Shown here: in pieces, positions 60,346 to 64,000 of the stretch
Layout: each line of letters starts with the position of its first letter
Position numbering within the stretch: the stretch's first letter is position 1
Assembly: GCA_947464275.1 (NCBI GenBank)
Contig: CANHVU010000001.1
Location: forward strand, 276,851-340,850
Direction: 5' to 3'
Source of the DNA: Bacteroidota bacterium
Lineage (GTDB): Bacteria > Bacteroidota > Bacteroidia > UKL13-3
Length of the DNA: 64,000 nt
Translations under genes and position numbers: made by a program
The notes under the pieces: generated by a model
What the model saw: the letters and a program-made list of their open reading frames with translations, nothing else
The model's database searches: none
What the model was told of the DNA's origin: nothing

Positions 60346-61356
60346 ATGAACAATATAGCCGAGCTAAAACCCTTACTATTAGCAAATACAAAACCTAAAA
60401 TAGTTATAACCACTCACCACAAACCTGATGCAGATGCCTTGGGTTCAAGTTTAGGGCTGTATAATTTTTTACTTCAATTAAATATTAAATCACAGGTAAT
60501 AACACCTACAGATTATGGTGATTTTTTAATGTGGATGCCAGGTGAATCAACTGTTATTAATTTTGAACAAGAAGAAGAATTGGCCTCTCAAATGGTTGCT
60601 GAAGCAGATTTTGTATTTTGTTTAGACTTTAATGCGCTGAAACGCATAAACTCTTTGGGGGAATTGGTTCAAGCAAGCAAAGCTAAAAAGGTAATGATTG
60701 ACCATCATTTACAGCCAGAAAATTTTGACGACTATAGATTATGGACAAGTAAGGCAAGTAGCACTTGTGAATTAATTTATTGGTTTATTCAAACTTTACA
60801 ATTTGAACACCTTATAAACAAAGATATTGCCTCATGCTTATATGCTGGTATTATGACTGATACAGCATCCTTCAAACATGGAAGTACCACTCCAAGTACT
60901 CACAGGGTTGCGGCTGAACTTTTGGAAAAGGGTGCTGAAAGCAATATCATACATGAAAATATTTATGATAACTACTCGGAAAACAGAACCCGATTTATTG
61001 GTTATTGTTTAAATGAGAAATTGCAGATTTTAACAGAATACAACACTGCAATCATTTGTGTAACTGCAGATGAGTTAAATCGTTACAATATTATTGTTGG
61101 AGACTCTGAAGGATTAGTTAATTATGGTTTATCAATTAAAGGAATCAAATTCTCTGTGTTGGTCGTTGATAGAACAGTTGCTCGCAAAATGAGTTTTAGG
61201 GCTAAAGGTAATTTTCCAGCTAACGAATTTGCAAGAAAATACTTTAATGGAGGAGGTCATTTCAGTGCAGCAGGTGGCGAAAGTAAAGATACTATAGAAA
61301 ACGTAGAATTAAAACTAAAAGAAGGCATTATTGAATATGCCGAATATTTAAAATAA
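60346..61356 (+). CDS. nrnA: DHH-family phosphoesterase, NrnA type (oligoribonuclease/pAp phosphatase)
   Basis: A 336-residue protein of the DHH/DHHA1 family. Motifs: ITTHHKPDADALGSSLGLYNFL (His24-Asp30 metal site), FVFCLDFNALKRI, KVMIDHHLQPENF (DHH) and MTDTASFKHGSTTPSTHR. The C-terminal DHHA1 domain has SFRAKGNFPANEFARKYFNGGGHFSAAGGES (GGGH). NrnA-like enzymes degrade short RNA and dephosphorylate pAp. The start is ATG 60346, one codon after a TTG. The FKBP gene follows at 9 bp, so the two are co-transcribed. Confidence 0.9.
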   Translation: MNNIAELKPLLLANTKPKIVITTHHKPDADALGSSLGLYNFLLQLNIKSQVITPTDYGDFLMWMPGESTVINFEQEEELASQMVAEADFVFCLDFNALKRINSLGELVQASKAKKVMIDHHLQPENFDDYRLWTSKASSTCELIYWFIQTLQFEHLINKDIASCLYAGIMTDTASFKHGSTTPSTHRVAAELLEKGAESNIIHENIYDNYSENRTRFIGYCLNEKLQILTEYNTAIICVTADELNRYNIIVGDSEGLVNYGLSIKGIKFSVLVVDRTVARKMSFRAKGNFPANEFARKYFNGGGHFSAAGGESKDTIENVELKLKEGIIEYAEYLK

Positions 61357-61365
61357 GAAAGAAAA

Positions 61366-62259
61366 ATGAGAAAATTTGTAATGGCAATGGCTGTTTTAGC
61401 CATATTTGGAGTAAGTAGTTGTGGCAAAAAAATGCAAACAACAGAAAATGGATTAAGTTATAGAATTATTGAAAGTAACGATACTTCACGTTTAATAACC
61501 AAAGGTGATTTAATGATGATTCAAATGGTTGCATTTGGTCAATTATCAGATTCTTTAGGCGGTAAGGACACAACCATTTTTGATTCATATAAAGTTGGAA
61601 AAGCATATTATATACCTGCTGATGAAACTACACTAAAAGATGTATTTATGATGTTGCACAAAGGTGATAGTGCAGAATTTTTAGTTAATGCAGATACTTT
61701 ATTTATGAAAAGTTTTGGTCAGTTAACACCAGCATTTTTAAAGAAAAATAGTGACCTTCATTTTTATGTAAAAGTTGAAAATATTTACAATCAAAATGAA
61801 TTAGAGGCTATGCGTGCTGAAGAAAAAGCTAAGTCAATTGCCAAGGATTCTATAGAGGCAAGCGCTTATGTTGCAAATCTAGTTAATGTAAAAACTACTG
61901 CTTCGGGTTTAAAATATGTAATAACTAAACCTGCAGGTGGACCAATGCCAAAAATAGGACAAGAAGTGCAAATGCTTTATAAAGGTATTTTATTGAATGG
62001 TACTAAATTTGACGAAAATCAAGACGTAACAAATCCATTTAAATTTGCAGTTGGAATGCGTCAAGTAATTCCAGGATGGGATGAAGGTGTAATGTTATTA
62101 CATGAAGGCGAAGAAGCTAAATTTATTGTGCCTTCTAATTTAGCTTACGGTGAACAAGGTGGTGGACCAATTCCCCCTAACTCAACGCTTATTTTTGATG
62201 TTAAATTATTGAAAATAAATCCAACTCCAGCAAAACCAGCAACAGCTGATCATAAATAA
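61366..62259 (+). CDS. FKBP-type peptidyl-prolyl isomerase lipoprotein
   Basis: A 297-residue lipoprotein (MRKFVMAMAVLAIFGVSSCGKK, lipobox Cys19). It has two parts. The N-terminal ~130 residues (NGLSYRIIESNDTSRLITKGDLMMIQMVAFGQL ... DSYKVGKAYYIPADETTLKDVFMMLHKGDSAEFLVNAD) are a degenerate FKBP-like unit. A complete FKBP domain (GQEVQMLYKGILLNGTKFDENQDVTNPFKFAVGMRQVIPGWDEGVMLLHEGEEAKFIVPSNLAYGEQGGGPIPPNSTLIFDVKLL) follows. It likely acts as a periplasmic or outer-membrane folding helper. Its final A base of TAA is shared with the ATG of the next gene. Confidence 0.93.
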   Translation: MRKFVMAMAVLAIFGVSSCGKKMQTTENGLSYRIIESNDTSRLITKGDLMMIQMVAFGQLSDSLGGKDTTIFDSYKVGKAYYIPADETTLKDVFMMLHKGDSAEFLVNADTLFMKSFGQLTPAFLKKNSDLHFYVKVENIYNQNELEAMRAEEKAKSIAKDSIEASAYVANLVNVKTTASGLKYVITKPAGGPMPKIGQEVQMLYKGILLNGTKFDENQDVTNPFKFAVGMRQVIPGWDEGVMLLHEGEEAKFIVPSNLAYGEQGGGPIPPNSTLIFDVKLLKINPTPAKPATADHK

Positions 62260-62525
62260 TGAAAGATAAGTTTCTAACCATATTGTTCTTAAGTTTATCA
62301 GTTTTGGCTATTGCTAAAACTGATAAACTTATTGGCAATGGAATATTTAATGTCAATCAGAAAGGTAACCCTAAAACAGTAAAAAAACCTGTTAAAAAAA
62401 GTGCTTCTTCATTTAAAACAATTAGCTATAAAATTATAAAAACTAATAGCCAAGAAAGAGCAGTAAAATCAGGGGAATTACTTATGATTAATTTGTTTGG
62501 AATAGGAAATTTTTTTTATAACTAA
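62259..62525 (+). CDS. Short exported protein resembling a truncated FKBP N-terminal unit
   Basis: An 88-residue product: signal peptide MKDKFLTILFLSLSVLAIA, a basic linker (NPKTVKKPVKKSASSFK), then SYKIIKTNSQERAVKSGELLMINLFGIGNFFYN. The last part aligns with SYRIIESNDTSRLITKGDLMMIQMVAFGQL of the preceding FKBP lipoprotein, then stops at once after eight T. It looks like a cut-down paralogue of that gene, joined to it by the overlapping TAATG. It could be a decayed gene or a small protein with a retained role. Confidence 0.6.
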   Translation: MKDKFLTILFLSLSVLAIAKTDKLIGNGIFNVNQKGNPKTVKKPVKKSASSFKTISYKIIKTNSQERAVKSGELLMINLFGIGNFFYN

Positions 62526-62563
62526 ATATTAAATTACTGAGTTTAATTAAATAAAACTGACTG

Positions 62564-63640
62564 ATGATAAATAAAATATTACTTATTACATTATTTTTTT
62601 TGATAAATAACATCAATGCACAAAGTTATTACAATCCAACAAAAGAAATAAATATTAGATTAATTGTCAAACAACCATACAAACCTCTAAATTATGCTGA
62701 AATTGGTCAAAATTTCAATAATATGGTGCAACAAGATTTAGTAAGACGAGAAGCTCAAAAAAGATATTTTAATGATATTTATTACGAAACAAGAAACTCA
62801 GTTCAAACTAATACTTACTTGACTAATGACAACATAATTAATCAAAAAATTTTACAGTTACAAAACACTGCAATTGAACAATTAAATATGCTAAATAGAC
62901 TTCTGACAAATGGAGCTATGAATCCTAATGAGTATGAATCCCATCTCAGAAATACATATTTCTACTATATAAATACAAATCAAGCGTTTTTGAATATTAA
63001 TCGATATCAATATTTAAAATTAAATGAAATCAAAGATGTATCATTAGCTAATAAGTTTAATAATAACTTTAATGAGGCAATAAATAGTATAAGTAAATTT
63101 AACTTTAATGATTATAATGTAAGTTTTGTCTTGGAGGGATTATTATATCCAAATTCCACAACTGATAATTTATTCTATTTTGTTACTTCATCTTGTGAAG
63201 GTTTCTTAGATAGTTATAAGAATAATTGGGATGATAAACAAAGACAAATAAAGGAAGAAGAAAAAAGACGAAGAGCAATTATACTTGAAGAAAATAACAA
63301 AAGAGAAGCCGATTTAAATGCTTGGATAAATTCTAGAAATAAAATTTTTAAATCAAGAAAAACAATTTTAGATGCATTAACAGTTGAACAAGCTAATGTG
63401 TATAGGAAAACAGAACGAAAATCGGTCATAAACTATTTGAAAAAACAAAAAAAAGTAGACATTAATTTAAAAGATATAAAACCACGAAAATTAGTAAATT
63501 ATTATTTCGCTATCGAAAATGAGAACCATGAATTTGTTAGGCTATTAAAAAATGGAAATATAGAACCCCTTGTCTATAACGTTCCTCGACTTGTAATTAT
63601 TGGTTTGCATTTTGATCAAAAATACATTAACAATAAGTAG
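62564..63640 (+). CDS. Exported hypothetical protein with coiled-coil segment
   Basis: No family recognised. The 358-residue product has a signal peptide (MINKILLITLFFLINNINA, cut before QSYY) and is mainly helical and Asn-rich. A strongly charged helix (DDKQRQIKEEEKRRRAIILEENNKREADLNAWINSRNKIFKSRKTILDAL) in the middle may be a coiled coil. The C-terminus is mixed (LKNGNIEPLVYNVPRLVIIGLHFDQKY). It stands between two genes related to the FKBP N-terminal unit, so it may have been inserted there, or the three may have spread by duplication around it. Confidence 0.6.
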   Translation: MINKILLITLFFLINNINAQSYYNPTKEINIRLIVKQPYKPLNYAEIGQNFNNMVQQDLVRREAQKRYFNDIYYETRNSVQTNTYLTNDNIINQKILQLQNTAIEQLNMLNRLLTNGAMNPNEYESHLRNTYFYYINTNQAFLNINRYQYLKLNEIKDVSLANKFNNNFNEAINSISKFNFNDYNVSFVLEGLLYPNSTTDNLFYFVTSSCEGFLDSYKNNWDDKQRQIKEEEKRRRAIILEENNKREADLNAWINSRNKIFKSRKTILDALTVEQANVYRKTERKSVINYLKKQKKVDINLKDIKPRKLVNYYFAIENENHEFVRLLKNGNIEPLVYNVPRLVIIGLHFDQKYINNK

Positions 63641-63725
63641 TTTAATTAATTAAAACATTTTTTTAAACCTAGAAATTTTTATTAAGGTTACTTATCGTTC
63701 AATAAATTAAACCCAATACTAAATA

Positions 63726-64000
63726 ATGAAAAAATCGGCTATCATCATTGCGTTATTAATTATTTCAATAACCACAAGCGCTCAAACATGGATTAAAGTT
63801 GATGATGCAACTGCGTTTAAATTTATTGCAAAAAATAATAACGGCAGGAAAGTAAAGTCCAATATGGTGATGTTGGTTGATTTACTTGGTAAGGCAAAAA
63901 AAGCTAACTCTACAGAAGATACTATTATTTTTAACAGTGGTAGCAGTGACAAGCCTTTTTATATTCCAACCGAACAACCAGGATTACAAAAGGTATTTTA
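63726..64000 (+). CDS. Exported protein related to the FKBP N-terminal unit (3' end outside window)
   Basis: Open from ATG 63726 to the window edge. Signal peptide MKKSAIIIALLIISITTSA, then QTWIKVDDATAFKFIAKNNNGRKVKSNMVMLVDLLGKA and TEDTIIFNSGSSDKPFYIPTEQPGLQKVF. The last stretch aligns with TTIFDSYKVGKAYYIPADETTLKDVF of the FKBP lipoprotein at 61366. This is a third member of a local family; whether an FKBP catalytic domain follows is outside the window. Confidence 0.65.
   Translation, partial: MKKSAIIIALLIISITTSAQTWIKVDDATAFKFIAKNNNGRKVKSNMVMLVDLLGKAKKANSTEDTIIFNSGSSDKPFYIPTEQPGLQKVF

Noticed and set aside
1..64000. tRNA, rRNA, tmRNA or riboswitch genes
   Set aside because: I read all intergenic gaps on both strands and saw no cloverleaf with a TTC-arm core, no rRNA segment and no recognisable riboswitch aptamer. 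A tRNAscan/Infernal run would settle this.

Overview
The window is a chromosome segment from a member of the Bacteroidota. Base composition is AT-rich and most intergenic gaps are short. Promoter-like sites match the Bacteroidetes -7 box (TAnnTTTG) rather than the E. coli -10 box. Several secreted proteins end in a type IX secretion (Por) sorting domain (an 'IYPNPSNG'-type start and a basic C-terminus). Families common in this phylum recur: DUF2851, DUF5723, DUF2723, Omp28-like, DUF5117-type metalloprotease, DUF2452. I cannot name the genus.

Layout. 1-13.3 kb: central metabolism (pgk, fumC, pyrF), an outer-membrane barrel protein, a secreted endonuclease I with a T9SS tail, an MsbA-like ABC exporter followed directly by a glycosyltransferase, and a DUF5723 protein. 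13.3-18.5 kb: an accessory island, described below. 18.5-28.8 kb: a large DUF2723 membrane protein, then a closely packed plus-strand run (YHS, Omp28-like, DoxX, barrel, YceI, DinB, NRDE, ATP-grasp, LysE, Crp/Fnr). 28.8-41.4 kb: a histidine kinase, murQ, an S41 protease, polyprenyl synthase, malic enzyme, a hybrid kinase with a single-domain response regulator, ispH, glutathione peroxidase, comF and DUF2452. 41.4-56 kb: two large secreted metalloproteases, an inositol-phosphatase-like enzyme, a GlxA-type regulator, gmhA, a sodium:solute symporter, exonuclease III and a degenerate amidohydrolase. 56-64 kb: DUF1801, a frameshifted DUF1905/YdeI gene, an MDR oxidoreductase, a GT9 glycosyltransferase, an NmrA-like protein, an NrnA-type DHH phosphatase, and an FKBP lipoprotein followed by two further genes related to its N-terminal region.

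The most unusual part is 13.34-18.45 kb. Eight small genes, mostly orphans (membrane proteins, exported proteins, an LprI-like lipoprotein, a SUKH/SMI1-KNR4 protein), are separated by nine whole or half copies of one ~80-bp repeat. Each full copy has two arms that can pair (invariant CCTC against GAGG). Between the arms lies a Bacteroidetes-type promoter pointing into the next gene (for example TTG-N19-TATATTTG in copy 1). The array resembles an integron cassette array in organisation, but the repeats lack the attC core sites RYYYAAC/GTTRRRY and no integrase is in the window. Two 158-bp direct repeats, each holding three palindromes and a 10-codon Rossmann-like gene start, lie inside the array and at its right end. 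I regard this as a candidate uncharacterised cassette-type system carrying its own promoters, possibly enriched in immunity or envelope-protection genes. The structure is visible in the sequence; mobility and function are inference.

No rRNA, tRNA, CRISPR array, transposase, integrase or phage gene was seen.
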